Positions 24,732 to 34,167 of a stretch of 64,000 bases of DNA are shown here, piece by piece. Numbering within the stretch: the first letter of the stretch is position 1; each line of letters starts with the position of its first letter. Source of the stretch: Pseudocolwellia agarivorans (GTDB lineage: Bacteria; Pseudomonadota; Gammaproteobacteria; Enterobacterales; Alteromonadaceae); NCBI RefSeq assembly GCF_002000085.1, contig NZ_MUZU01000008.1, positions 1 to 64,000 on the forward strand. Reading direction: 5' to 3'. A program made the position numbers and the translations under genes. Below the pieces are notes generated by a model. It did no database searches, was not told the origin of the DNA, and saw only the letters and a list, made by a program, of their open reading frames with translations.

Positions 24732-25233
24732 AATATTTGTTTCACTTACTTTTATGGTTTCACTGAACGCTATCGCTGAAGTTTCAGAAAATGCCAAATA
24801 TGCTTCATTTCAAGTTCAAGTTAACCTAGCAAAATATCAGTCTAAGAGTGAGGCTTGCCACAATAAAATGAAGAGTTTTGTTCTATCTGATAGTGATAAA
24901 ATAAAAGTACAAGCTCTGCCTAAAGAAGCTGGAGCTGGATTAGCTAAATTGCTTGATGATGCACTTACTCAATGCGCACAACCTGAAATATTTAATTTGG
25001 CTAGTTCATTACTATTACTACAAGAGCAAAATTTGGTAGATAAATCTAAAGAGATTGAAGAGCAAATTTTTCTTATTAGAAAGCTAGTCTTTTCTAAAAC
25101 TAGTATTTCTCCTCAAATTGAATTTGACAAATTACCTTCTAATATTAAATCAGATTTAAATAAGATTTGTTTTTTAAAGCAGCCTTTCGATCTTTTTCAA
25201 GTTATTGAAGGAGCTTGGGGTATGCCTAATTAA
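24721..25233 (+). CDS. Secreted protein of unknown function
   Basis: A 170-residue protein with a signal peptide (KIFVSLTFMVSLNAIA, cleaved before EVSE). The mature part is helical and has a few Cys (EACHNK, LTQCAQPE, LNKICFLK) that may pair in the periplasm. No family recognised. The ATG at 24721 is chosen because the signal peptide begins there and GGA lies about ten bases upstream; the frame is open further back to a TTG at 24628, but that would bury the signal peptide. Confidence 0.58.
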   Translation: MLNKIFVSLTFMVSLNAIAEVSENAKYASFQVQVNLAKYQSKSEACHNKMKSFVLSDSDKIKVQALPKEAGAGLAKLLDDALTQCAQPEIFNLASSLLLLQEQNLVDKSKEIEEQIFLIRKLVFSKTSISPQIEFDKLPSNIKSDLNKICFLKQPFDLFQVIEGAWGMPN

Positions 25234-25425
25234 AGCATCACAACAACACGCTAAAACGGGAAATGTTCTCCCCCTCGTTTTATCGGCAACCTCAACTATC
25301 CTACAAATATTTTTACGACATCACTAATACAATTAACTGCTGATGCTAGAAGTCATTGGGTGGGTCTGCCTATAGCCATTCCCCACCCCTTCATTAAAAA
25401 TATGATTAACGCTATTAGCACTTCT

Positions 25426-28400
25426 CTAGCTATTGGCGTTTGCTCTAAAAGCTGAAACCTTGGTTAAATAATAAACAGCAGGTAGTACAAGTAAAGTAAG
25501 TACTACGGCGCTTGCCATACCACCTACCATAGGCGCGGCAATTCGGCTCATAACTTCTGAACCTGTACCTGTGCCATATAAGATAGGTAATAAGCCAACA
25601 ATGATTGCTACTGCCGTCATAATTACGGGTCGAACACGCATACCTGCACCGTCTAATACCGCTTTGGCTAAATCCGACTCGTTAGGTTCTCTACCTTCAG
25701 CTATACAGTGTTCTTTCATTGCTTTAAGTGATTGATTTAAATAAACCAACATGATCACACCTATTTCAACGGCAACACCGGCTAGTGCTATAAAGCCAAC
25801 ACCTACCGCGACAGAGAAATTAAAACCTTGTAGGTACATTAACCAAATACTGCCAACCATGGCTAAAGGTAAGGTTCCCATAATAATGGCAACTTCAGTA
25901 AAGTTTCTAAAATTTAAGTAAAGCAGCACAATAATAATGGCAAGCGTTAATGGCACAACGTAAGTGAGTTTTTCTTTGGCGCGTAACATGTACTCATACT
26001 GACCCGCCCAAGCAATAGAATATCCTACTGGCAGAACAAGTTGGTCGGCCACAATTTTTTGCGCGTCAACCACATAAGAGCCTACATCAACACCTTCAAT
26101 ATCTACAAGTACCCAGCCATTAATACGCGCATTTTCACTTTTAATACCGGGAGGTCCATCTTCAATAATAATATTGGCAACGTCTGCTAATAAAATATTC
26201 ATGCCATTTGGCGCAACAATAGGTAAGCGCGACAACGCTTCAGGTGAATTACGGTAGTCTTGTGGATAACGTAAATTCACCGGATAACGTTCTTGCCCTT
26301 CAACCGTTTGTGTTACGTTCATGCCACCAATAGCTGATGAAACAATTTGTTGTACGTCAGCAATATTTAGCCCATACCTCGCAGCTTTTTCTCGTTGAAT
26401 ATCTACTTTTATATATCGACCGCCAGCAACACGCTCAGAATAAACAGAAGCGGTGCCACTTACATTCATTAATATTTTTTCAAGTTGTTTTCCTATATCT
26501 TGAATTACCTCAAGATCAGCACCTGCTACTTTTATACCTACAGGGGTTTTAATGCCGGTTGCTAGCATATCAATTCGGGTTTTAATCGGCATTACCCAAG
26601 CATTAGTTACACCTGGAAGCTTCACTAAACCATCAAGCTCTTTTCTTAAACTTTGCGTTGTTACACCTGCGCGCCATTCAGATTTAGGCTTAAATTGAAT
26701 AATGGTTTCAATCATGGTTAATGGCGCTGGATCTGTTGCTGTTTCTGCTCGGCCTATTTTGCCAAATACCGTATCAACCTCAGGCACTGTTTTAATCAGC
26801 CTATCGGTTTGTTGTAGTAACTCTCTGGCTTTACCAATAGAAATACCGGGATAAGTGGTTGGCATGTACATTAAGTCGCCTTCATCAAGTGGCGGAATAA
26901 ACTCACTGCCTATTTTGTTTACAGGCCAAAAACCAACAAGAGTCACTAAAAGCGCAATAACAATTGTAAATTTAGGGAATTTGAGTACTAAATTTAACGC
27001 GGGTAAATATATCGTTGTTAATAATTTATTCACCGGATTTTTATGCTCAGCTAATACCTTACCTCGAATGAAATACCCCATAAGTACAGGCACTAAAGTA
27101 ATTGCTAAAGCCGCTGAAGCCGCCATGGCATAAGTTTTAGTAAAAGCTAAAGGAGAAAACATGCGCCCTTCTTGCGCTTCTAACGTAAATACTGGCACAA
27201 AAGATACGGTAATAATTAAGAGTGAGAAAAACAATGCGGGCCCCACTTCGCTGGCTGACTCAGCTACAACATGCCATCGGTTTTCTTTAGTAAGCGGTGT
27301 TTTTTCCATGTGTTTGTGCATGTTTTCAATCATGACTATTGCGCCATCGATCATGGCGCCTATGGCAATAGCAATACCACCAAGGGACATGATATTGGCG
27401 TTAATCCCTTGTATATGCATAACAATAAATGCGGTAAGTATGCCTACAGGTAAACTAATAATAGCCACTAACGATGAACGAACATGAAACAGAAATACGA
27501 TACAAACTAGCGCGACAACAATAAATTCTTCTAACAATTTATGCCAAAGATTACTTACAGCTTCACCTATGAGTTTAGAGCGATCGTAAACCGTCACTAT
27601 TTCAACGCCGTCAGGTAAACCTTTTTGCAATAATGTAAGCTTAGCTTTAACACCATCAATGGTTTTTTGAGCATTTTCGCCGTATCGCATAACAACAATA
27701 CCGCCCACCACTTCACCTTCACCATTAAGTTCTGCAATGCCTCGGCGCATTTGTGGCCCTGTTCCTACTTGAGCAACGTCTTTTATACTTAACGGTGTAC
27801 CTTGCTCGGTAAGCCCTAGCGGTATAGCTTCAATATCTTCAATACTTTTAATGTAGCCTGTTGTGGTTACCATGTATTCGGCTTCTGCCATTTCGACAAC
27901 TGATGCGCCTGTTTCTTGGTTCCCCCTTTTTAACGCCATTTGAACGTGGCTTAACGGAATGTTATAGGCTCTTAATTTATTAGGATCTACCTGAACTTGG
28001 TATTGCTTTACCATGCCACCAATAGCGGCCACTTCAGACACACCAGCGACTGTTTGTAATTCATACTTTAAAAACCAATCTTGCAGGCTACGCAATTCGC
28101 TAATATCTAAATTACCGGTTTTATCGATAAGTGAATAAAGATACACCCAACCCACACCGGTAGCATCTGGTCCTAATTGCGGACGAGCACTTTCAGGTAA
28201 AGACGGAGCCACTTGGCTTAAATATTCCAATACTCGGCTTCGCGCCCAATATAAGTCTGTAGCTTCATCGAAAATAACGTAAACAAAGGAATCACCAAAA
28301 AAGGAAAAACCACGCACAGTTACTGCTCCGGGTACTGATAACATAGCCGTAGTTAATGGATACGTGACTTGGTCTTGAACCACCTGTGGTGACTGCCCTG

Positions 28401-28560
28401 CATAGCTTGTTTTTATAATAACTTGCACGTCAGACAAATCAGGTAAAGCATCAACTGGCGTGTTTTTAAGTGAATATAAGCCTCCACCAATTAATATCAG
28501 CGTTGCTAAAATAACAAGAAAACGATTGCCGATAGACCATCTAATAATAGCTTCAATCAT
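25426..28560 (-). CDS. cusA: Copper/silver efflux RND pump
   Basis: A 1044-residue inner membrane proton-driven pump of the heavy-metal RND family. Twelve helices are evident, with two large periplasmic loops. The three methionines that carry Cu(I)/Ag(I) in E. coli CusA (573, 623, 672) have exact counterparts at Met566 (LMYMPTT), Met616 (APLTMIET) and Met665 (RIDMLATGIKTP), all shifted by seven. The family motif around IGAMIDGAIVMIENMHKH is intact. It is the last gene of a cusCBA operon and starts 17 bases after cusB stops. No sensor-regulator pair for copper is adjacent. Confidence 0.95.
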   Translation of the reverse strand: MIEAIIRWSIGNRFLVILATLILIGGGLYSLKNTPVDALPDLSDVQVIIKTSYAGQSPQVVQDQVTYPLTTAMLSVPGAVTVRGFSFFGDSFVYVIFDEATDLYWARSRVLEYLSQVAPSLPESARPQLGPDATGVGWVYLYSLIDKTGNLDISELRSLQDWFLKYELQTVAGVSEVAAIGGMVKQYQVQVDPNKLRAYNIPLSHVQMALKRGNQETGASVVEMAEAEYMVTTTGYIKSIEDIEAIPLGLTEQGTPLSIKDVAQVGTGPQMRRGIAELNGEGEVVGGIVVMRYGENAQKTIDGVKAKLTLLQKGLPDGVEIVTVYDRSKLIGEAVSNLWHKLLEEFIVVALVCIVFLFHVRSSLVAIISLPVGILTAFIVMHIQGINANIMSLGGIAIAIGAMIDGAIVMIENMHKHMEKTPLTKENRWHVVAESASEVGPALFFSLLIITVSFVPVFTLEAQEGRMFSPLAFTKTYAMAASAALAITLVPVLMGYFIRGKVLAEHKNPVNKLLTTIYLPALNLVLKFPKFTIVIALLVTLVGFWPVNKIGSEFIPPLDEGDLMYMPTTYPGISIGKARELLQQTDRLIKTVPEVDTVFGKIGRAETATDPAPLTMIETIIQFKPKSEWRAGVTTQSLRKELDGLVKLPGVTNAWVMPIKTRIDMLATGIKTPVGIKVAGADLEVIQDIGKQLEKILMNVSGTASVYSERVAGGRYIKVDIQREKAARYGLNIADVQQIVSSAIGGMNVTQTVEGQERYPVNLRYPQDYRNSPEALSRLPIVAPNGMNILLADVANIIIEDGPPGIKSENARINGWVLVDIEGVDVGSYVVDAQKIVADQLVLPVGYSIAWAGQYEYMLRAKEKLTYVVPLTLAIIIVLLYLNFRNFTEVAIIMGTLPLAMVGSIWLMYLQGFNFSVAVGVGFIALAGVAVEIGVIMLVYLNQSLKAMKEHCIAEGREPNESDLAKAVLDGAGMRVRPVIMTAVAIIVGLLPILYGTGTGSEVMSRIAAPMVGGMASAVVLTLLVLPAVYYLTKVSAFRANANS

Positions 28561-28577
28561 GTTAATTTATCCCTATC

Positions 28578-30077
28578 TTAATGACTTGAATGGTCTGGTT
28601 CAGACTCACTTTCAGCTTGATCCATAATATGAATAACGGTTATTTCATTGCCACCTTCATCTGTTTTTCTCACCTCAAAATGTAATGATTGTCCTGCCTG
28701 TAGCGTATCTACGTTTATGCTATCCGCAAGATCAAAGTTCATTGTCATTTCGGGCCAGTTCCAAGCTTCTACAGGTCTGTGAGTTATATTAATCATACGT
28801 GCGTCTTTCATCACACTATTGACTTCACCCTGTATCCAAACCGAAGTTGGCATTTCTTCATGAGTCATACGTTTAAAATCTGAATTTTTACTCGACTCTG
28901 AATCAATTAAAAATTGTGCTGATGTTACTACCACATCATCGTCATTAAGCCCGTTGAGTATTTCAATGCTTTCTTGATCAACTCGCCCAATCATCACTTC
29001 AATAGATTTAAACTGACCGTCGCCTAATGCAAGTACCACACGGTTTTGTTTACCTGTACGTATAACCGCTTCTTTAGGAACTAAAAGTGTATTTTCAACA
29101 CCATTGGCATGTATAACCACTTGAGCAAACATATTAGGTTTTAGCTCAAGGTTTTTATTATCAAACCTTAAACGAACTCGCAGCGTACGACTTTTCGCAT
29201 TTAATGTGGGATAAACGTAATCAATTTCTCCCATCCATTCTTTACCGGGTAAATAATCTAAGGTCATCGAAACCGTTAAACCTGCTTTGATTAAAGCCGT
29301 ATCTCTTTCAAACACTTCAGCTTCAACCCACACTTGATTAAGCTGAGCAATACTCATTAAGGTTTTTGCGGGATTAACATAAGCACCTTCTCTTATGTTT
29401 AATGCTTGAAGTACACCTGATTGTGGAGCATAAAAAGTAATATTTTTTGTTACCGTTCGCTTTTTCTCTAATGAATTAATAAGGTTAGGTGAAATCTGTA
29501 ATGTTTCTAATCTCGCTTTTGCCGCTTTGATTAAGGCTGTGTTATTTCGCTTTAAGGCAATCAAAAATTCTTCTTGGGCGTTTACCAATTGTGGCGAATA
29601 CAAGGTATACAAGGGCTGCCCTTTTTCTACGGTGCTCCCTACAGCTTTAACAAAAAGTTTTTCAACCCAACCATCAACACGTGGGTTTATATGCACCAAG
29701 CTATCTTCATTGTATTTAACATAACCGACTGTTGATATTTCGGTATGCATTCGCTTAACTTCAACGGGAGCGGTTCTTACTCCAAGGTTGTTAATTACGT
29801 GCGGAGCTACTTTTACCGCACCGGGGCCAAAATCGTCTGAAGACTCATCTTCTGCATAGACAGGAACAAGATCCATTCCCATAGCTGATTTTCCCGGCTT
29901 GTCTCTGCGGTAATTAGCGTCCATAGGAGCAACCCAATAAAGAGGTTCTTTTTCTGCTGACTGCATGGCTTCACTGTTATTTTCAGGAGACATTGATGGT
30001 TGAAAAAAACTAAGTGCACCAGCTCCTAAAGCAACACCAACGATTAAGGTTATAAAGGTTTTAGTATGTGACGACAT
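28578..30077 (-). CDS. cusB: Cus periplasmic adaptor with fused CusF copper-chaperone domain
   Basis: A 499-residue membrane fusion protein linking CusA to the outer membrane channel. It has an N-terminal membrane anchor (8-24), a heavy-metal-binding domain (46-74; YWVAPMD, GKSAMGMDLVPVY), a barrel-sandwich hybrid with hairpin (about 95-330), and a C-terminal CusF-like domain (about 412-485). The CusF copper ligands His36, Trp44, Met47 and Met49 are matched with identical spacing by His433, Trp441, Met444 and Met446. The chaperone that is separate in E. coli is thus fused here. Two bases separate it from cusC. Confidence 0.93.
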   Translation of the reverse strand: MSSHTKTFITLIVGVALGAGALSFFQPSMSPENNSEAMQSAEKEPLYWVAPMDANYRRDKPGKSAMGMDLVPVYAEDESSDDFGPGAVKVAPHVINNLGVRTAPVEVKRMHTEISTVGYVKYNEDSLVHINPRVDGWVEKLFVKAVGSTVEKGQPLYTLYSPQLVNAQEEFLIALKRNNTALIKAAKARLETLQISPNLINSLEKKRTVTKNITFYAPQSGVLQALNIREGAYVNPAKTLMSIAQLNQVWVEAEVFERDTALIKAGLTVSMTLDYLPGKEWMGEIDYVYPTLNAKSRTLRVRLRFDNKNLELKPNMFAQVVIHANGVENTLLVPKEAVIRTGKQNRVVLALGDGQFKSIEVMIGRVDQESIEILNGLNDDDVVVTSAQFLIDSESSKNSDFKRMTHEEMPTSVWIQGEVNSVMKDARMINITHRPVEAWNWPEMTMNFDLADSINVDTLQAGQSLHFEVRKTDEGGNEITVIHIMDQAESESEPDHSSH

Positions 30078-30079
30078 GG

Positions 30080-31510
30080 TTATTCTCCAGACGTTGAGTT
30101 GTTAACTGTTTCAGAAGCAATGTCTGATTGAGTAAAAAAGTAATTAATGCGCGTAACCGTTTTTAACGCGTCAATATCAATATTAAGTGCGGAAATTTTT
30201 GTATTAAGCTCGGTGATTCTTGCGCGAACCACTTCTGAAAAATCGCCATCATCGTTGGTATAGGCACTAAGCGCGGCTTCAGCTTGTTCGTGTGTTTGGG
30301 TTATTAGTTGAGTTGAATAAAGAGCTTGACGTTCTGACAAACGTTTTAGTTGTCTCACTTCTTTTTCGATATTGCTGATCATCATTTTAGTGAGCAGTAG
30401 TTTGTCTGTTTTAATGGCTTCAGATTGAGCAATAGACGCTGCAACTTCTTTATCTTGACGGTTTTCAGTAAACAATGGCACGTCAAAAGTTACTCCAACA
30501 GAGAATAAATCAGCTCGATTAATACCTGACGGCATATCGTCTCGGTAGGCGTAACTCGCATTAACTCCCCATTGAGGTTTGTATTGTTGGTTAGCTAAAT
30601 CAACGTCTTTTTTAGCCGCTTGCTGTGATAGGTTAATAACCAACAAAGAAGGGTGATTAACTAACGCTTGAGCTAAATTATTTCGGGAAAATGGCAGTTC
30701 TTTAAGTAAAGCAGCGTTATTTAAACGAATAACAGGTAATGTATTTGAAACTTTAAATGTTGCGGTTTGTTCGTCAAAATTAATGGCATAATTTGAATCG
30801 CTCTCATCGTAACTATATAACCATTCGTTTAGCTGGGAGATTGACGATTCAAACTTTTGATATTGCACGCTTAAACGATCTTCAAGTTGTATTAACTCAA
30901 GTTGTGCGCGAATAACATCTTGCTGTCTTGTTTTGCCAACCCCTGTTGAATAACTGGCTTTAACCACATCAGCCATTTGTTCAAATAGCCCTTTGTCGTT
31001 ATTAATTAATTCAATGGTTTTTTGAGCAAGGTAAGCATCTAGCCATAGTTGCGAAACTTGGGCTTTCAACTTAGCTTTTCTGTCTTCTCGTAACAACGGA
31101 AATTTATGCGACTCAACCTTCAATTTTGATTGCTTGATCGCTAAAGAATCTCCTCGTGGAAACATTTGACTAACGCCCACTTTCAGCTGAGTCATAGCTT
31201 CTTGATCAAGATCCCAAGTATCTGTTGGAGTATTCAACAAACTTAATGACACTTGAGGATCAGGGAGTGTTCCCGCGGCAATACTTTTAAGTTGAATAGC
31301 CGATTGTTTTAACTTGTTTCCATGGAACCAAGGATCGTTATTTTGAGCCTTTTCAATAGCATCATTCAATGAAATCACTTGTTCAGCATTTACGCTTGAT
31401 ACTGATAAGTTTAATAACACACCAAGTAAAACCGTGGTTATTTTTGATGTATAACCAAACGAATTTACAGCTACTAATTTAAAAGAGAAGCGAGATTTAT
31501 TTACAAACAT
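30080..31510 (-). CDS. cusC: TolC-family outer membrane channel of the Cus system
   Basis: A 476-residue outer membrane efflux protein with signal peptide (TTVLLGVLLNLSVSSVNA). Two repeated TolC halves are visible, with long helices (TLPDPQVSLSLLNTP; AKLKAQVSQLWLDAYLAQKT; NRQDKEVAASIAQSEAIK). Unlike E. coli CusC there is no lipobox Cys. First gene of the three-gene cluster and separated by two bases from cusB. Confidence 0.88.
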   Translation of the reverse strand: MFVNKSRFSFKLVAVNSFGYTSKITTVLLGVLLNLSVSSVNAEQVISLNDAIEKAQNNDPWFHGNKLKQSAIQLKSIAAGTLPDPQVSLSLLNTPTDTWDLDQEAMTQLKVGVSQMFPRGDSLAIKQSKLKVESHKFPLLREDRKAKLKAQVSQLWLDAYLAQKTIELINNDKGLFEQMADVVKASYSTGVGKTRQQDVIRAQLELIQLEDRLSVQYQKFESSISQLNEWLYSYDESDSNYAINFDEQTATFKVSNTLPVIRLNNAALLKELPFSRNNLAQALVNHPSLLVINLSQQAAKKDVDLANQQYKPQWGVNASYAYRDDMPSGINRADLFSVGVTFDVPLFTENRQDKEVAASIAQSEAIKTDKLLLTKMMISNIEKEVRQLKRLSERQALYSTQLITQTHEQAEAALSAYTNDDGDFSEVVRARITELNTKISALNIDIDALKTVTRINYFFTQSDIASETVNNSTSGE

Positions 31511-31656
31511 TTTACCCTCCAGAATATCTGGAATAAGCTTTAGTACGTGTGAACAACACTAAAACGATTAATAAAGAATTGAGTTATACGCTTAGTTAAT
31601 CAATATGATTATTAGCGGTATATGTGCAGTCAAATTTTAGATGCACTGATCCTGTA

Positions 31657-32031
31657 TTAGGTAATAATTGGAGGGCGGTAAAGGGATTTACTATAAGAAA
31701 TGGGGGTTACAGAATTGAAAAAGTTAATCGCTTCTGAAGATTCTTCAATTTTAAATAAAGAATATTCTGAATGAAAAACTGAAACCGATGAACATGCTTG
31801 AGTTGGGCAATCACAATCAATATCACAACAATCGCTAGTATCACTCGATTGTTCACCCATCATGCTATGGTCCATATTACTCATATCGTCCATTGAAGAG
31901 TGATCCATCATCATTGATTTATTATGATCACAATCCATCATATTGCATGGCATAGCCGTATACGCCAGCGCTTGACCAATAAAGGTCAGCAACATAGTCG
32001 TAATAACTAATATGTTTGCAAATGATTTCAA
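31657..32031 (-). CDS. Met/His/Cys-rich secreted metal-binding protein
   Basis: A 124-residue protein with a signal peptide ending near ALA. The mature part is crowded with metal ligands: CNMMDCDHNKSMMMDHSS, MDHSMM, then CCDIDCDCPTQAC, followed by a ligand-poor tail ending YRPPIIT. This composition fits periplasmic copper or silver binding. The start is TTG with GAG about ten bases upstream. It precedes cusCBA by about 150 bases on the same strand and is likely co-regulated. I cannot assign a named family with certainty. Confidence 0.72.
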   Translation of the reverse strand: MKSFANILVITTMLLTFIGQALAYTAMPCNMMDCDHNKSMMMDHSSMDDMSNMDHSMMGEQSSDTSDCCDIDCDCPTQACSSVSVFHSEYSLFKIEESSEAINFFNSVTPISYSKSLYRPPIIT

Positions 32032-32320
32032 TAGAACATTCTCAAGTTAATATACTCTTTTAAAATACCTATTATAGGTAAGAAAGTAAAGGTAATTGAA
32101 AAAGTAGAATGTGTTTTAAGCGCATAACGAATTCATAAAATAAACATTTAAAACAGCCAGTTAAGTTAAATAACAACACTATAAGTTCGTAATAATATAG
32201 ATATAAATAAAGTAACAATGCTTGTTGTTATGACATAAATTAAAGCAGCGCATAATGATATTAAACACTGCTTAGTTACTTAAATTTATAAAAGATGAAA
32301 AGCTTACACGTTTACAAATG
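32032..32320. other. Intergenic region between PhoH-like and copper genes
   Basis: 289 AT-rich bases carrying the copper operon promoter at its left side. Nothing else is recognised. Confidence 0.45.
32066..32080 (-). promoter_or_regulatory. Palindromic operator with embedded -10 before copper genes
   Basis: TACCTATTATAGGTA is a perfect inverted repeat with 7-base arms around one base. Read on the minus strand it contains TATAAT, a perfect -10, about 35 bases before the TTG start of the metal-binding protein. A poor -35 (TTCAAT) lies 18 bases upstream of it. A regulator bound here would cover the -10. Which copper regulator (for example a MerR/CueR-type or CopY-like protein) acts here cannot be told; none is encoded nearby. 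Confidence 0.45.
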
Positions 32321-33700
32321 TTATAAGTTTTCTTCAGCAAACGATGCTAAGCGACTACGAACAACCCCATTTAAATGCACCGTTGTACTACCCGGAAAGT
32401 TTTTAAAACGTTCAACAATGTAAGTTAAACCTGATGTTACTGCGGTTAAATAATTACTGTCTATTTGCGCTAAATTACCCGAGCACACTAACTTAGTTCC
32501 CTCACCACAACGGGTAATAATGGTTTTTAGCTGAGAGGCTGTTAAGTTCTGACATTCATCAAGTAATACTATGGCATTTTGAATACTGCGACCGCGCATA
32601 AAGTTAACTGATTTAAATTGAATATTGGCTTTTTCCATAATGTAATTTAAGCTGCCATTCATGTTCTCATCACTCTTATGCAGTACCTCTAAGGAGTCTG
32701 TAATAGCTGATAACCACGGAGCCATTTTTTCTTCTTCTGTACCGGGTAAAAAGCCGATAGATTCAGCTATCTCTGGCGTACTTCGGGTAACAATAATTTT
32801 ATCGTATAAACCTCTTTCAACCACTTGTTCTAATGCCGAAGCTAAGGCTAACAGTGTCTTACCACTCCCTGCTGCGCCTGTTAAAATAACTAAATCGATG
32901 GTGGGATCTAACAAAGCGTCCATTGCCATACCTTGATAGATATTTTTAGGATTAATTCCCCACGCTTGTTTTGCCATTAAACGTTCGTACGACAAATCAG
33001 CAATAGCGAGTCTTTCTTCATCCCAGCCTGTTATTTTACCTGCAAAGTGTTGGCTATCATCTAAGATATATTCGTTCATGTAGCTATTAGGTAAAACATC
33101 TCTGTTGACGTAATGAGTGGTATTTCGCCCCTCAGTTTCGCTATCGCATTCATCAATATGTTGCCAAAAATCCCCTTCAAACTTGTGATAACCTTTTGAT
33201 AAAAATTGAATATCATCAATAAGCTGATCGGTTCTATAATCTTCAACGTGCGCTAATCCGGCTCCTTTAGCTTTAAGCCGCATGTTGATGTCTTTTGTTA
33301 CCAGTACAACTTTTTTCTTTGGATTTTCTTTCTGAATATGTAAAGCCGCATTAATAATACGATTATCATTTTCATTAAACGACAACGTACCTGCGGTTTG
33401 TTTTAAGGTGTAATCATTAAAAATAGATAAATGACCACTAGGATGTTCAGGATCATTTTCAGGTAATTTCACACCTGAAAGCACTTCTTCAGGCGATGCA
33501 TCAACTAAGGAATCTTCTAGCGCTCTTATGGCAACTCGTGCATCTCTGCTCACATCTCTCTTTCGATCTTTTATTGAATCAAGTTCTTCTAATACCGTCA
33601 TAGGGACAATAACGTCGTGTTCTTTGAAAGATAAAAAAGCGAGAGGTTCGTGGAGTAATATATTGGTATCTAAGATATAAATAATTTTATGTTCATTCAT
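32321..33700 (-). CDS. PIN domain-PhoH ATPase fusion
   Basis: A 459-residue cytoplasmic protein of the YlaK/PhoH2 type. The N-terminal PIN RNase domain (about 5-155) shows ILDTNILLHEP and ELDSIKDRKRDVSRDAR, and the C-terminal PhoH ATPase domain (about 245-450) has Walker A LTGAAGSGKT and Walker B VLLDECQN. PhoH2 proteins are described as RNA helicase/RNase enzymes, ATP dependent. The gene stands alone, with no antitoxin-like small gene upstream that I can see. ATG start. Confidence 0.9.
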   Translation of the reverse strand: MNEHKIIYILDTNILLHEPLAFLSFKEHDVIVPMTVLEELDSIKDRKRDVSRDARVAIRALEDSLVDASPEEVLSGVKLPENDPEHPSGHLSIFNDYTLKQTAGTLSFNENDNRIINAALHIQKENPKKKVVLVTKDINMRLKAKGAGLAHVEDYRTDQLIDDIQFLSKGYHKFEGDFWQHIDECDSETEGRNTTHYVNRDVLPNSYMNEYILDDSQHFAGKITGWDEERLAIADLSYERLMAKQAWGINPKNIYQGMAMDALLDPTIDLVILTGAAGSGKTLLALASALEQVVERGLYDKIIVTRSTPEIAESIGFLPGTEEEKMAPWLSAITDSLEVLHKSDENMNGSLNYIMEKANIQFKSVNFMRGRSIQNAIVLLDECQNLTASQLKTIITRCGEGTKLVCSGNLAQIDSNYLTAVTSGLTYIVERFKNFPGSTTVHLNGVVRSRLASFAEENL

Positions 33701-34108
33701 ATAGGCATCCTTAGTTTAGGCACTAGGTAGGTATTTAATTGAGGAGGAAAACATAAATACGATTTCACTCAAATGCTTTGCCAAGCTATGTATCGATATT
33801 TTTTAATAAAATAATCCTCTACGTTAATGAATACTACATCGAATCATAAGAGTATCTAAGCTTTATTACGGTTATATGAAGTAATCTTGAGTATACCGCT
33901 TCATATTTTTTTAACTCTTATAATATCAATATAGACCATAATGCGAGCTTTATCGTTGATAAATTAAGATCTTAGGATTTTGTTTTATAAATAGTTATTT
34001 ATTTAAATTTGTGCGTATATATTTTATTCAACCAAAAAATTCAGCAGGAATTGGTGACAAACTATTACAAATTTAAAATAAGATAAAATAGACAGGTTAT
34101 GTAACATA
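33701..34108. other. Gene-free stretch
   Basis: About 410 AT-rich bases between the PhoH-like gene and the chemoreceptor terminator. A GGAGGAAAAC at about 33742-33751 looks like a ribosome site on the plus strand but has no start codon or open frame after it. No feature supported. Confidence 0.5.
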
Positions 34109-34138
34109 AAAAGTGAGTTACTTTCATAACTCACTTTT
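34109..34138 (-). terminator. Rho-independent terminator of the chemoreceptor gene
   Basis: AAAAGTGAGTTA and TAACTCACTTTT form a perfect 12-base stem with a 6-base loop, 30 bases past the stop at 34168; on the minus strand the stem ends in a T run. Confidence 0.8.
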
Positions 34139-34167
34139 AAAAACTAGCTGATTAAACAGCCATACAA

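Noticed and set aside
33742-33760. Ribosome-site-like GGAGGAAAAC as start of a small gene
   Set aside because: No start codon at proper distance and no open frame after it.
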